A stretch of 64,000 nucleotides of DNA. It comes from Simmondsia chinensis. Taxonomy: Eukaryota; Streptophyta; Magnoliopsida; Caryophyllales; Simmondsiaceae. Under the pieces are notes generated by a model. The model made no database searches. It saw nothing but the letters and a program-made list of their open reading frames with translations, and was not told the DNA's origin. Positions 45,241 to 57,613 of the stretch are shown here, piece by piece. A program made the position numbers and the translations under genes. Location: contig JAGTTD010000010.1 of assembly GCA_018398585.1 (NCBI GenBank), forward strand, positions 21,957,739 to 22,021,738, given 5' to 3'. Positions within the stretch are counted from its first letter, which is position 1; the number at the start of each line of letters is the position of its first letter.

Positions 45241-48200
45241 CAAAGGAGAAGCGGGCCATAAACCCCTACTGATACTAATTGATAGTGAAAGCATAGATAT
45301 TTGTGGATCCTAAGATTGTTAGAATAGTGGGACCTGAGATGATTAAAACTAGTCCATTGGCTATACTTGTTGCTGATGGAAATTCCATATTGACACAGGC
45401 TAAGTGCAAGCAGTTTTCTTGGTTGATGCAAAAGCGTAGTTTTGCATATGATTTCAGAGTCCTGAGACTGGGTGGGTGTGACATGGTCCTTGGTATGGAC
45501 TAGATGAAGACCATAAGCCCAATTGTGTTTCATTTTGCTGAACTATCACTGTCCTTTGAAAGAGATGGTTAGAGAATCCAATTGCAAGGCATTGTTAAGC
45601 AAGGAAAGTTGCAAATGATGTCGAGTAAAAGGTTAGAGGGAGTAATCAAGAAGGAATCTTATGGATTGACCATTTGCTTTCTATTGATGCCAATTCAGTG
45701 GAAGCTCATGTGAACTCCAATCCTATGATTGACAACCTCATTCATGACTACAATGATCTTTTTGAGCATCCAACTATCCTTCCTCCTCAGAGATTGCTAG
45801 ATCATGCCATTCCTTTGAAAGCAGATTCAAATCTTATGAACCTCAGACCTTTCAAGTACGCTCATTCTCAAAAAAGTGAGATTGAAAGGCAAATAGAGGA
45901 GCTTCTGAAGACAAACTTTATTAGAGAAAGTCATAGTCCATTTGCCTCACCTATGATTATGGTTAAGAAGAAGGATGGGACCCCCTGATGTACATAGACT
46001 ATAGGAAACTTAATTCACTCAACATTAAAGACAAGTTTCCAATTCCCATCATAGATGATCTCTTGGATGAATTACATGGTTCTTGCTACTTATCCAAGTT
46101 TGACTTAAGGTAGGGATATTATAATATTTGAGTATTGGATTAGGACATTCACAAGACTGGATTTAGAACACACCATGGCCATTATGAATTCGTGGTGATG
46201 CCTTTTGTGTTATCCAATGTTCCAACCACGTTTCAAGCTTTAATGAATGCAATGTTCAAGCCCTTCTTGAGGAAGTTCATTCTTGTATTTATGACATATT
46301 GGTGTATAGTCCTACCTTGGACACTCATTTGGTGCATCTAAAACATGTGTTTGCCACTGTCAGACAACATAAGCTGTATGCTAAGCTCTATAAGTGTTCA
46401 TTTGCTCATTCTTAAGTTGAGTATTTGGGTCATGCCATATCTAGCGAAGGTGTGGCCATTGATTCCTCCAAGTTCCAAATGATGAGGGACTGGCCAACCC
46501 CTGTTACACTCAAGTAGTTGAGGGGTTTCTTGGGTTTGATAGGGTATTACTATAAGTTTATCTCAGGGTATGGAATGAAAGCTAAACCGTTGACAGATCT
46601 CCTAAAAAAAGGATGCATTTGCGTGGTCAGAAGTAGCTCATGAGGCATTCCAGCACCTGAATTAGCTATGTGTGCAGCCCCTGTGTTAGCAATGCCTGAT
46701 TTAAGGTTACTAATCATCTTGGAAACTGATGCTAGAAGCAATGGAGTGGGAGCTGTTCTCTCTCAAGCAGGAAGACCAGTAGCTTATTTAAGCCAACCTT
46801 TGTGTCCAAGGAATTTGAGTTTGTCTATGTATGAGAAGGAGTACCTTGCCATCCTGTTAGCAGTACAGAAATGGAGACTTTACTTGGAAGGACATCTTTT
46901 CATCATCAAGACAGATTGCCAAAGCCTCAAGTATTTGCTTGAGAAAAAGATAGCTACTAAAGTGCAGCACAAGGGGCTTATGAAAATGTTGGGATTGGAT
47001 TACTCAATTGAGTATAGAAGTGAAAGGGAGAATAAGCCAAGAAGAGGAGCATTCTGGAAGTTGCCATGCCATTTCGTTAGCTCTGCCCTCTTGAATGGAA
47101 GAAGTACAACAATCATATGAGGAGGATAGCTTTGCTCATGATTGTATTACTACTTTTAGTGTTAAGCCTACACCAAATGAGGAATCTGGTGTGAATGTCA
47201 GTAATGGTGTGATAAGAGTCAGGGGAAAAGTCTACATTGGTTTTGGTATTGATCTCAGAAAATAAGTCACTCTAGCTTTCCATGCTTCAACTTAGGGAGG
47301 GAGGAAATTCTGGTATCGAGGGCACTAATCAGAGGTTGAAGCAGTATTTCTATTGGACAAGCATGAAGAAAAGTGTGGGAGAATGTGTGCAAGTCTGTGA
47401 GGTGTGTTAACAAACTAAGAGTGATCATATTCCCTACCAAGGACTACTTCATCCTTTGCCTATTCCAGAAAGGGGCTTGCCAGCACATAAGCATGGACTT
47501 CATGGAAGGGTTGCTTAAGTCTGAAGGGAAGGAGGTCATTTGGGTAGTGGTGGATTGCTTCACCAAGTTTGGGCATTTTATTGGTCTTAATCATCCCATT
47601 TTAGCTGCAAAACTTGCTAAATTGTTCTTGGACCACATCTATAAACTTCATGGCTTGCCTCAATCCATCACATCTAATAGAGATAGACTGTTTACCAGCA
47701 ATTTTAGGAGGGAATTGTTTTGTTTGCTTAGTTCCACTCTTGCCTTAAGCTCTTCTTATCATCCACAAATGGATGGTCAGATTGAAAGAGTTAATTAATG
47801 TTCTGAGTAGTATTTGAGTGGCATGACATTTTCCCATCCGAAGCAGTGGCACAATTGGCTTGCTTTGGCTGAGTATTGGTACAACACCCATGCTCATTTG
47901 GCTCTTAAGACAACACCCTTCAAGGCACTTTATGGCTATGATCCACCTTCTCTAATGGGTCTTCATGGAGTTATTTCTACAGTAGCTGAAGTTAGTGATT
48001 CGATAGAGCAAAGGAGACGATTAGCGCAGCAGTTAAAGCACAACTTGCAATTAGCTCAAACACGGATGAATTTCTTTGCTGATAGAAAAAGAACTAATAA
48101 AAATTTTTCTGTTGGTGACTAGGTTTACTTGAAATTGCAATCCTATAGGCAATCTTCTGTTGCAATTCGCAGGAATGTCAAGCTCTGTGCTCAATATTTT

Positions 48201-48506
48201 GGCCCTTATAAGATATTGGAAAAGCTAGGAGCTGTGGCTTACAGGTTGGATTTACCTTCCAATTCATATATGCATTCGGTGTTCCATGTTTCTCTCATAA
48301 AGAAGCATATCGCAGATTGCATGATCAGCTCTGCAGCACCACAAGCAGCATCTAACAATGGCATGATCTTGTAGGAGCTCGTGGCTATCCTGAACTATTG
48401 TATGGTGCAGCAGTAGAGTAAAGGCAAGAAGGAGGTGCTCATTCAGTGGGCTAATTTGGACAGCAAGCATGCTACTTGGGAGGACTTGAACTTCATCAAA
48501 GCCTAA
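45241..48506 (+). pseudogene. pol remnant of element G
   Basis: Protease 45260-45560 (ILIDSES in place of IDSGS, then GGCDMVLGMD). RT about 45690-46600 (an [17 protein letters not shown] block, then [17 protein letters not shown]); the YxDD region near 46290 is frame-broken (LVF.TYWCI). RNase H 46668-47080 (ILETDARSNGVGAVLSQAG, then KTDCQSLKYLLEKKI). Integrase about 47300-48370: SMDFMEGLLKSEGKEVIW, HPQMDGQIERVN and NTHAHLALKTTPFKALYGYD, ending FGPYKILEKLGAVAYRLDLP. Chromodomain-like VLIQWANLDSKHATWED lies near 48440-48490. Many stops. Confidence 0.9.
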
Positions 48507-48556
48507 TTTCCTGTATTTCATTCTTGAGGCCAAGAATGTTTTGAAGGGGTGGGTAT

Positions 48557-48665
48557 TGTTATGATCAAGCCTAGTTATGATCGATTTTAGTTTGCTAATT
48601 TCGTGAATTGATGTCTAAATGTTGTAATTAGGAAATAAGTTTTGAATGTGGTTTTGGCGTGAAGG
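48557..48665 (+). repeat. 3' LTR of element G, left part
   Basis: TGTTATGATCAAGCC...GGCGTGAAGG, closely matching the first 110 bp of the 5' LTR. The last five bases GAAGG (48661-48665) are the target of N. Confidence 0.9.
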
Positions 48666-50950
48666 TGTTAGGAACAGTGTCCTGAAATCCATATTTATTC
48701 TGGATATATTATTTTAATTAATAAATAAAATTGAAGTCTCTTTTGTTTCCTATTTGGATTTGTGTAAGCGAGCATTTATACTACATATGATTTTCTTTTG
48801 GGAGACATCCAAGAGATGGGTGTAGCCCTTAGACTAAAATTTACATGTTTGTTCTAAGTAGTTTATGAGACTAAGCCTCAGATAGACTTGGAACAAATGA
48901 TATGGATTGTTATTTGAAAGGCTCGTAGCCGAAGACAAGTTTGGACCAGTTGTATGCTAAGACTATAATGTGACACTTTAGATGACTTGTCTTGGTCATG
49001 TGGATAGAGATCCAAAAGTGTTGGGTTGGTGTATTTAATAAGATTGACACACTGAGTTAGGCCATGTAGGCTACTTATTTCTAGAGTACTATCAGAGATC
49101 AGTGATTCACGTTGTACTGTTTGAATGACGACTCCAAATCCTAAGGGTACACTGGACATGTGCATGGAGCATTAGTTACTTTATGTACTATAAGTAAGGT
49201 CTAAATGCATGACTGAATTCCCATGTACACTAGGTAGCGGCGTGAAGTGTGACAAGGATCAGGTATTCAATAGAAAATCTACAGTCTCTTATGAGATACA
49301 GATGTCCCCCTTTAGTTGATTTGCAAGTATTTGAACAGTTCAAAAACTTTGGCCAAAGTATTCCAAGTGTTTGACATTTGAAATTTATACTATAAATATG
49401 TTCAAGTATAAATGAATTATTCAGTAAAGGGCGAGTCGGTAACTAATAGAGAAGCTGTGAGAAGGATAATGGTAGTAATTATATGTATCCTTTGGCATGG
49501 ACATCTAGTGGAGGGATTGTTGTCATCAATACAGTCAATTGGGGAGATATCAAATAAATGTTTAAAGTTTGGAGTACAGTGAGATTTATTTAGTGGAATA
49601 AAGTCTCATTAAATGGTAATTAATTTATTTCATGAGATGAATAATTTAGTCCATTTGGAGCTAGATTTAAATTATTCCTGAGGTCCCTGTGCAAGTCTCT
49701 GTATTTATTGCCATTAGAAAAATATTAAAGAATTCATGAGATTAATTATTTATCTATGAGAAGGGTAAATTAATTTTTTCAAATATTATTCATAAGATGA
49801 ATAAGAATTAAAAATTATAAAATAAAATATTTTTTTGAAAATTAAAATTTATACGATGAATTTTTATATGTGAAAAACAAAGCAAAACAAAAAAAAAAAA
49901 AACAAAATCAAAATCGCATTGAAACAGCTCATGATCCGAGCGAATTGAATCAGACGAACCAACATGCCACACGTGTCGCGAGCTGGGAAGTCCTCCATGG
50001 GTATCCGTGTCCCTGTACAGGGATGAATCAGGCGGCGCTACGTGGCACAAGTTAAAAGGAGAAAGGCGCTCGGTTTGAACAGCCTTGAAACGCCGCGTTT
50101 TGCCGGTTTTAGTATATGATGCGACATGTTTTGCTTATTTAACTGGTTTTGATGCCCCGGAATCCCACATCAGTTTTTCAGTAATTTTTTACTCTGATAG
50201 CCTACTATAAATAGAGGCACCTCTTCAGAGGTTTGGCATTCAATTGAAATTAAATTTTTGGGTTTCAGGAAATTGTTTTGAAGACCTAATTGGTGAGAAA
50301 ATTTTCCGTTGAAATTTTTCTTTCCTCAGTTTAACATTTTTCAGGGCCCACTCTCCGGGCAGTTTGAGGCCATTGTGTAGAAGATCGTGGGGCCTCAATT
50401 TTCTTGGTATTCTTTATTATTGGAGCGATTCCAGGTGTGTTCTTCTTTCCTTCACCTTTATTTTTTGCTTTTCTATTTATTCACAGTATCTATTATTTTG
50501 CTCGTTTAAGTTTACGTATTGTTATGAATGTATTAGAGTAAAAGACATGTAGATCTAAATTAAGAATTTAGATCTGTGGATTTAAATTATGAATTTAAAT
50601 ATGTAGATTTGAAATTGTGACTTTTAAATCAATCCTAGGTTTAGAATTATGAATTGTAGACCCCTTCCGCTATGTAAACTTTGTAAAACTAGGGATAATT
50701 TTTTAAATTCATCCCAACAACCGGTATTAGGGCAAAGGGTTTATAGAGATAAGCCTATTCCCAGGAACTCTCGCACGTGAGGTGTCACAAAGAGTGACTC
50801 TCCGACCGGGGGCTTAGATAGAGAGAAGAGTCTCCTACTCTAAGTGCTCTAATAGGTGCATACTGTTGTGGCCATTGTTGAAAACTGTGAACCCAATAGT
50901 CTGCATTAGAGTTTATTTTTCAAACAAAAGTTATACTTTTTTCCCCCACA
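48666..50950 (+). repeat. 5' LTR of element N
   Basis: TGTTAGGAACAGTGTCC...TTTTTTCCCCCACA. AT-rich first half; TATA-like CTATAAATAGAGG near 50205; downstream a pyrimidine-rich and polyadenylation-type region. The 3' LTR is clearly homologous but much substituted, so the element is old. Confidence 0.92.
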
Positions 50951-51109
50951 ATTGGTATCAGAGCCAGCCTCTGATTATATTCATAATATACATAAATAGG
51001 TATAATAAGATCAAAATAAATAGATCTGCGATTTAATAAAATAGAGATTTTATTAAAGGAAAAACTTGTTTGAATTAGTGATTTAAATTGTTTAAATCAT
51101 AAAAGGAGT

Positions 51110-51345
51110 TAATAGTTAACTAGATTATTTAAAGTATCGATTTAAATTATTTAAATCGGTTAAAAGAGTAAATAGTTAACTAGGTTATATAAAGTATCGA
51201 TTGAAATAGTTTAAATCAGTTAAAAGAGTTAATAGGTAACTAGATTATTTAAAGTATCGATTTAAATTGTTAAATTCGGTTAAAAGATTTAATAGTTAAC
51301 TAGGTAGTTTATAGTAACGATTTAAATTGTTTAAATCGTTAGTGA
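51110..51345 (+). repeat. 60-bp tandem repeat, four copies
   Basis: Period exactly 60: AACTAGATTATTTAAAGTAT, CGATTTAAATTRTTTAAATC, GGTTAAAAGAGTTAATAGTT. Each unit contains the palindrome GATTTAAA..TTTAAATC. The fourth copy is diverged. Confidence 0.88.
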
Positions 51346-51689
51346 ATTAATCGTTAGTTCAGATCTAACGATCTGTAAATTCAAGATTACATAATCTTTA
51401 TTATGAGACAATAATTGTTTGGTTAAGATTTGTAAAACCAGATAAAGTTGATCTAATGATATTAGATTCATTTATTTTTTTATGAAATCGGATAAAATTG
51501 ATCTGATGAGATTAGATTCAATTTATTTTAAAATTAAATATTTTTTATTTAAAAAAATCTGACGCGGTTGTCATTGTTAGGCTGACGCCGACGTCAGTGG
51601 GACTGTGCTGACGTCAGTGCTGATGTCAGCGTTTTTCAATTTAATTTGAAAAAAATGTTAATTAATAATTTTATTAATTAATTTTCTTT

Positions 51690-52295
51690 TAGATTGAGAT
51701 TCTAAATTAGATCATACGATAATCTAAGTTGTGAATCCGTACTATTTTAAATAAAAGTTATTTTTAAATTAGTCTTAGAATAAGATTCTAAAATAGACTA
51801 TGAGATAGTCTAAATCGTTAACTTTATTTTAAAATAAAAGTTAAATTTTAGAATAAGATTCTAAACTAAACTATTGGATATATGAGCTTATTCAATTTTA
51901 GAATGAGATTCTAAATAAGACTATGGGATAGTTTAAGCTCTAAGACGTTATTTATTTTAAATGAAATTTAATTTTAGAAGTAGATTCTAAAAAATATATT
52001 ATGAGATAATCTAAATTTATGGTACTATTTTAATAAAAATTAATTTCTATTAATTGATTTAGTTTTAGAATGAGATTCTAAAAGTAGATTATTAGATAAT
52101 CTAAATAATATTACGGTACTTTTTTAAATTAAAATTAATTAATAAATTTTATTGATTAAATTAAGAATGAGATTCTAAAGTTAGATTATGAGATAATCTT
52201 TATTGTAAAACGATAATGTTTTAAATAAATTAATTAGTTAATTATGGTTAATTTTTAGAATGAGATTCTAAAAGGAATTATCAGATAATTCAGGT
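51690..52295 (+). repeat. Series of paired palindromes in the leader of element N
   Basis: About eight units, each with a first palindrome TAGAAT-NAG-ATTCTA (51775-51789, 51849-51863, 51899-51913, 52066-52080, 52256-52270). A second follows after a few bases: AGACTAT-GAG-ATAGTCT (51795-51811), AGATTAT-TAG-ATAATCT (52086-52102), AGATTAT-GAG-ATAATCT (52183-52199) and GAATTAT-CAG-ATAATTC (52275-52291). Arms are complementary with three-base centres, and substitutions in one arm are matched in the other. Confidence 0.85.
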
Positions 52296-52875
52296 TATAA
52301 ATGCAGGTTAATTAAAAACCACTAGTTGTAAAAATTAAGTGGGAGCGAGGTTTCAATTGTTATAACCTCACGGTCTCCATTACTGGTCTAACAGTATAGT
52401 AGATCGATAGACCTCCCTACAGAGAATGTCGGTTTGCAGATGACAGGGTTAGACTTCTTTTAGGATAAACCAAAGTGCAAAGAAACGATGCAACCACATT
52501 GCCGTGGAGTATTACGTGTATTTATATGGAGGTTTAGGTAATGCTTTACACTTGACTAGCATGATGCATTAGCCTCCCCGAGGAGCTCTGTTGTGTCATG
52601 TTAGAGACTAAAGTAAAGTGGTGAGTTAACCATGTTTAGTAAGAGTTACAAGAAAATATGTTAATTGAGAATAGTTCTCACCCAAACTAGCTTCGTGCGA
52701 CCCCGCTGCCGGGGAGTAAGGAGTGGTGTGTTTGGGTCATCATTATATGCATGATAGTACAATTTAGTGGACACCTGACTTATTGTGTATGCTAAAATAA
52801 AAGAATATATATCACTGCATTATACATGGCTCTTATAAAATAGTTACACGTTTATTTGCATTTACAGTTTTCGAA

Positions 52876-53690
52876 ATGGCTGCGACTGGTGCACTTCACA
52901 CAATTCTGAAAGATAGTGCCTTAGCTGGAATGAATTACTTCACCTAGACATAATATTAATAAATGAGGATCATAAGTTTGTTCGTACTGATGCTCGACTT
53001 ATGGTGCCCGCTAATAATTCTGCAGCTACTATTAAAGAGCGTTATGAACTCTGTGACCAATATACTCAAGCATCAGATACTTGAGATGGAAACAGCAGCT
53101 GAGATGATCAAATATTTAAAGGAAATGTTTGGTAGTCAAGATAGGGCAGCTGGGCAAGAATTGATGAGGAAGCTCCTGAATATGAGGATGTCGGAAGGGT
53201 TGCTAGTTCAGGAGCACATCATGAAAATGAAGGCGTGCTTGTCTGAGTTGGAGATGCTAGGTGCTCAGATTGATAGTTAGTCTCAGCAGGACATCATCCT
53301 CAGCTCTCTGTCCAGCCCTTTTACTCAGTTTAGGCTCAACTATGCAATGAATAATAAGGATTATTCATTGCCTGAGATGATGAAGGAGCTACAAATAGCA
53401 TAGGGTGTTATGCGAGCCAAGAGGAGTGTCCCCTTGACTCAGGTATCAAGGGCTAGTGGGAGCAAGCTCAACAAGGGACTGACTGGAAAGAAAGGCAAAG
53501 GCAAGGTTGCTAGTGTAGCGATAATCTTTACAAGAGACCAGCAAAAGGAAAGTGTTACTTTTGTAGAAAGATGGGCCACTGGAAGAGAAACTGCGCAAAG
53601 TACATGGCTAGTTTTCCTGCAAAGACTGCTAAGCCATCTGGTGAAGGTATGTTGCTATCTCACTTATTTGAGTCTTGTGTAGTTGATAGT
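52876..53690 (+). pseudogene. copia gag remnant of element N
   Basis: Starts MAATGALHTILKDSALAGMN at 52876. A UBN2-type copia Gag core follows in frame 52963-53280 (EMIKYLKEMFGSQDRAAG, LLNMRMSEGLLVQEHI), then MNNKDYSLPEMMKELQIA. A canonical C-X2-C-X4-H-X4-C zinc knuckle (CYFCRKMGHWKRNC) lies at 53553-53596 in another frame. Stops at 52947, 53278 and 53401 plus a frameshift near 53540. Confidence 0.85.
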
Positions 53691-54180
53691 CCACCGGATT
53701 CCTAGTGTGTGGACTCATGTTCAACTAACCAAGTCTGTAATATGTTACAGGGGCTCAGGCCAACTAGGTAGCTACATGATGGGAGCTGTACTTGACAGCT
53801 AAAGGTGGTACAAGAGTAGCAGTCTTGGTAATAGGAAGCGATAGCTTAGATTTTAGTGTTAGAATTTTATTTTTGCTTCTTAAAAATTCTTATCAATTTG
53901 TATCTGCATCGGACAGGAATTTGATTTAAGGATAATTGTTATTTAGTTGATTTTGATTATAAACTTTTTTATTACGAGAAATAAATTGTTTATTTACTAA
54001 GGAACATGTGTTTATGATTTATTCATGTTGTTTTCTTGTCAAAAGCTATTTTGTATATAAACAATGCAAAATATTAGAGAAAGATTTTGCAAGTAAACTA
54101 TAAATGCAAAAGCAAAATAATATTATAAGAATTAAAAGAAAATGACACTAATTCTGAACAGATAGACAAAAATCATGACA
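53691..54180 (+). pseudogene. copia protease and pre-integrase remnant of element N
   Basis: CVDSCSTNQVCNMLQG at 53709-53757 is the decayed retropepsin site (normally VDSGATNHVC). The following 53800-54050 is a degraded stretch matching the usual segment between protease and integrase (fragments such as TRVAVLVIGSDSL). Integrase itself is missing. Confidence 0.65.
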
Positions 54181-54182
54181 TA

Positions 54183-55165
54183 GTGGATGCATTAGATGCA
54201 CCTGCTGATAGGAACAAGAATGTTCCAGGTACACGAGAGCTTAGGTATGGTGGAAGGATTGTTAGGACACCTCACGGGTTCATAGCGGGAGCCTTAGCGG
54301 TTGACCGTGGCATTAAATCTGATCCTTTCAGCCATATTGAAGCAATTAAGTCTTATAGTTTTGAGCAATTGGTTGAACGAAACATGCGTGTACAAACGAC
54401 ATTAAGAGAAAGTAGTAACTTTCTTGGTATTGTATGTCAACAACATATTACTCATTAGGAATGATGTGGGGGTGTCATTGGCTGCAAAGAATTATTTGTC
54501 ATGATAGCTCAATATGAAAGACATTGGAGAAGCCAGCTCTACTCTTAGGATTAAGCTTCTGCGAAGTCGTAAGAATAGGACGTTGGATCTTTCTCGAGCC
54601 ACTTATATTGACAAAATATTGTCAAGGTATTGCATGGAGGATTCTAAGAAAGGTTTTTTTACCTTCCAGGCATAGAGTCCCTTTTTCTCTTTAGAGCAGT
54701 GCTCTAAGACATCTCAAGAGGAGGAGCAAATGAGGAATAATCCATATGCTTTGACAGTGAGAGGCCGTAGGTATGCCATGTTGCAAAAGAGACCTGATGT
54801 CTGCTTTGCTATGGTATAGTAAGCAGATGTCAGTCTAACCCAGGTCCGATGGACTAGGTGGTAGGGAAGTGTTTTCTCTAGTTCTTGAGAAGAACTAGAG
54901 ACTCTATGCTGATCTTTCAAATAGACGAGCTAGTTCAAGTTGGCTATACTGATTTAAGACTTCCAGTCAAATTAAAATGATAGACGCTCGACGTCTAAGC
55001 ATATCTTTACCCTTGGAGTGGGAGCCATCAGTGAGAGAAATGTCAAGCAGTATTGTATTGTTGACCTCACAATACAATAATTAAGCTCACTAACAATTAG
55101 GCTCAGTAGACCTTTGGTTCAAACTTAAAAGGAGTGAGTATGGACTTTGTCATAAATTAGATTTA
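54183..55165 (+). pseudogene. copia RT C-terminal remnant of element N
   Basis: 54183-54458 has ELRYGGRIVRTPHGFIAG, the spacer between integrase and RT in copia elements. 54500-54860 has LRIKLLRSRKNRTLDLS, then TYIDKILSRYCMEDSKKGF and RRYAMLQKRPDVCFAMV, the late part of copia RT. The catalytic YVDD core and RNase H are absent. Confidence 0.78.
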
Positions 55166-55180
55166 GGACAAGTGGAAAAT

Positions 55181-57333
55181 TGTTAGGAAGAGTGTCCTGA
55201 AATTCAGATTTATTCTTCATATCTTACTTTAATTAATAAATAAAATTAAAGTCCCAGTCGTTTCCTAGTTAAATTTGTGTAAGCGAGCATTTATAATGCA
55301 TGTGATTTTCTTTTGGGAGACATCCATGAGATGGGTGTAGTCCTCATACTACAATTTACATGTTTGTTCTAAGTGGTTTATGAGACTAAGCCACAGATAG
55401 ACTTGGAACAAATGGTATAGATTATTTTTTGAAAGGCTCACAATCGAAGACAAGTTTGGACCACTTATATGCTAAGACTAGAACGTGACACTTTAGATAA
55501 CTTTTCTTGGTCAAATGGATGGAGATCTAAAAGTGTTTGGTTGGTGTATTTAATAAGATTGACACACTGAGTTGGACCACATGAGCTACTTATTTCTAGA
55601 CTACTGTCGAAGATCAGTGATTAACGTTGTACTATTTGAACGATGACTGTAAGACTTGTGCATGGAATGTTAGTTACTCTGGTGTACTATAAGTAATGTC
55701 TAAACGCATGACTGAATTCCCACGTACACTGGGTACCGGTGTGAACTGTGACAAGGATCAGGTATTCAATAGGAAATCTACAGTCTCTTATGAGATACAG
55801 ATGTCCCCTTAGTTAATTCGCAAATATTTGAATAGTTCATAAACTTTGGCAAAAGTATTCCAAATGTTTGATGTTTGGAATTTATACTATGAATATGTTC
55901 AAGTATAAATGAATTACTTAGTGAAGGGTGAGTGGGTAACCAATGGGGAAGCTGTGAGAACGATAATGGTAGTGGTTATATTTATTCTTTGTCATGGACA
56001 ACTAGTGGAGGGGTTGTTGTCATCAATACAGTCTGTTAGGGAGATATCGAATAAATGGTTTATGTTTGGAGTGCAGTGAGATTTATTTAGAGGAATTAAG
56101 TCTCATTAAATGGTAATTAAATTATTTCATGAGATGATTAATTTAACCCATTTGGAGTTAGATTTAAATTATCCCTGAGGTCCCTGTGCAAGCCTCTGTA
56201 TTTATTGCCATTAAAAAAAATTAAAGAATTCATAAGATAAATTATTTATCCATGAGATGGATAAATTAATTTTGTCAAACATTATTCATAAGATAAATAA
56301 GAATTAAAAATTATAAAATAAAATAGTTTTTTTAAATTAAAATTCGTATGATGAATTTTTACATTGGGAAACAAATCAAAACAAAAAAAAATCAAAATCG
56401 CATTTAAACAGCTCATGATCCATGTGAACTGAATTGGACAAACCAGCGGGCGACACGTGTCGCAAGCTGGGACATCCACCATGGGTATCCATGTCCCCGT
56501 GCTGGACGAATCAAGCGGTGCCAAGTGGCACGGCTGCGTTTTACTATTTTAGTATATGATACGACATGTTTTGCTTATTTAATTGGTTTTGATACCACCA
56601 AATCCTACATCGGCTTTTGAGTAATTTTTTGCTCCAGTAGCCTACTATGAATAGAGGAACCTGTTCAAAGGTTTGCCATTCAATTGAAATTAAATTTTTG
56701 GATTTCTGGAAATTGTTTCGAAGACCTAATTGGTGAGAAAAATTTCCGTTGAAATTTTTCTTTTAGTTAGTTTAATATTTTTCGGAGCTCACCCTCCGGG
56801 CAGTTTGAGGTCATTGGGTAGAAGATCGAGGGGTCTCGATTTTCTTGGTTTTCTTTATTATTGGAGCAATTTCAAATATGTTTTTCTTTCCTTCACATAA
56901 TAACAGATATTGTAAATATTAGAGTAAAAGGCCTATAGATCTAAATTTAGAATTTAGATATGTAGATTTAAATTATGAATTTAATATGTAGATTTGGAAT
57001 TATGAATTTGAAATCAACCCTAGGTTTAGAATTAAGAATTCTGAACCCCTTCCGCTGCCTAAACCTTACAAAATTAGGGAGAATTTTTGAAATTCGTACC
57101 AACAACCGGTATTAGGGCAAAGGGTTTATAGAGATAAACCTAGTCCAGGAACTCTTGCACGTGAGGTGTCACAAAGCGTGACTCTCCGACCGGGGGCTTA
57201 GGTAGAGTGAAGAGTCTCCTACTCTAAGTGCTCTAATAGGTGCCTACTGTTGTGACCATGGTTAAGAACTGTGAATCCAATAGTTGGCATCAGAGTTTAT
57301 TTTTCAAACAAAATTTATACTTTTTTCCCAACA
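55181..57333 (+). repeat. 3' LTR of element N
   Basis: TGTTAGGAAGAGTGTCC...TTTTTTCCCAACA, 2153 bp, followed by TSD GAAGG. Shorter than the 5' LTR through several deletions (for example around 56525-56540 and 56895-56910). Confidence 0.92.
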
Positions 57334-57338
57334 GAAGG

Positions 57339-57613
57339 GTCGTTAGGTTAGTTGGCTTGCTATTCTTGGTTTTGACAGCTATTGCGTGCGTGCGGGTGTG
57401 CTGGTTTATGTTTGTTCTTCCTTTTCATTTCGCTAGTTTCCTTTAGTATAAATAGTTAGATATTTCCTTGTATTAAAGCTTATTAATGAAATATATTGAT
57501 TATCTTCCTCTCAACCTTAGTTCTCTTTGTTTCTCATCTCTTTCTTTTACTTCTCATCTCAATTTCCTCTTCTATCTTATGTTATGATTCAAGTTTGTTC
57601 TTGAATCATAACA
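57339..57613 (+). repeat. 3' LTR of element G, right part
   Basis: Resumes GTCGTTAGGTTAG after the second GAAGG copy (57334-57338) and ends TTGAATCATAACA, followed by TSD TAATA. Confidence 0.9.

Larger units (their letters stand above)
50969..52875 (+). other. Leader of element N with tandem and palindromic repeats
   Basis: 1.9 kb between PBS and gag without a long ORF. It contains a 60-bp tandem array (51110-51345) and a series of paired palindromes (51690-52295), listed separately. The rest (52300-52860) is unique-looking non-coding sequence. Confidence 0.8.
48666..57333 (+). mobile_element. Element N: internally deleted Ty1/copia retrotransposon with ~2.2-kb LTRs
   Basis: The 5' LTR is 2285 bp (48666-50950) and the 3' LTR 2153 bp (55181-57333), with perfect TSDs GAAGG. 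The PBS TGGTATCAGAGCCAG (50953-50967) is an exact initiator tRNA-Met type. A long repeat-rich leader precedes a copia-type gag at 52876. Protease, a short pre-integrase stretch and the C-terminal part of RT are present; integrase core, RT catalytic core and RNase H are missing. A remnant polypurine tract AGGACAAGTGGAAAAT (55166-55181) abuts the 3' LTR. Confidence 0.9.
43515..57613 (+). mobile_element. Element G: chromovirus-like Ty3/gypsy retrotransposon with copia N in its 3' LTR
   Basis: Perfect TSDs TAATA at 43510-43514 and 57614-57618. The 5' LTR is 379 bp. The PBS at 43896-43908 (TGGTATCAAAGCT) fits initiator tRNA-Met with one mismatch. The polypurine tract is GAAGGGGTGGG (48543-48553). 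The 3' LTR is split by N at 48665/57339. The interior is about 4.66 kb with gag, protease, RT, RNase H, integrase and a chromodomain-like tail, all interrupted. Confidence 0.93.
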
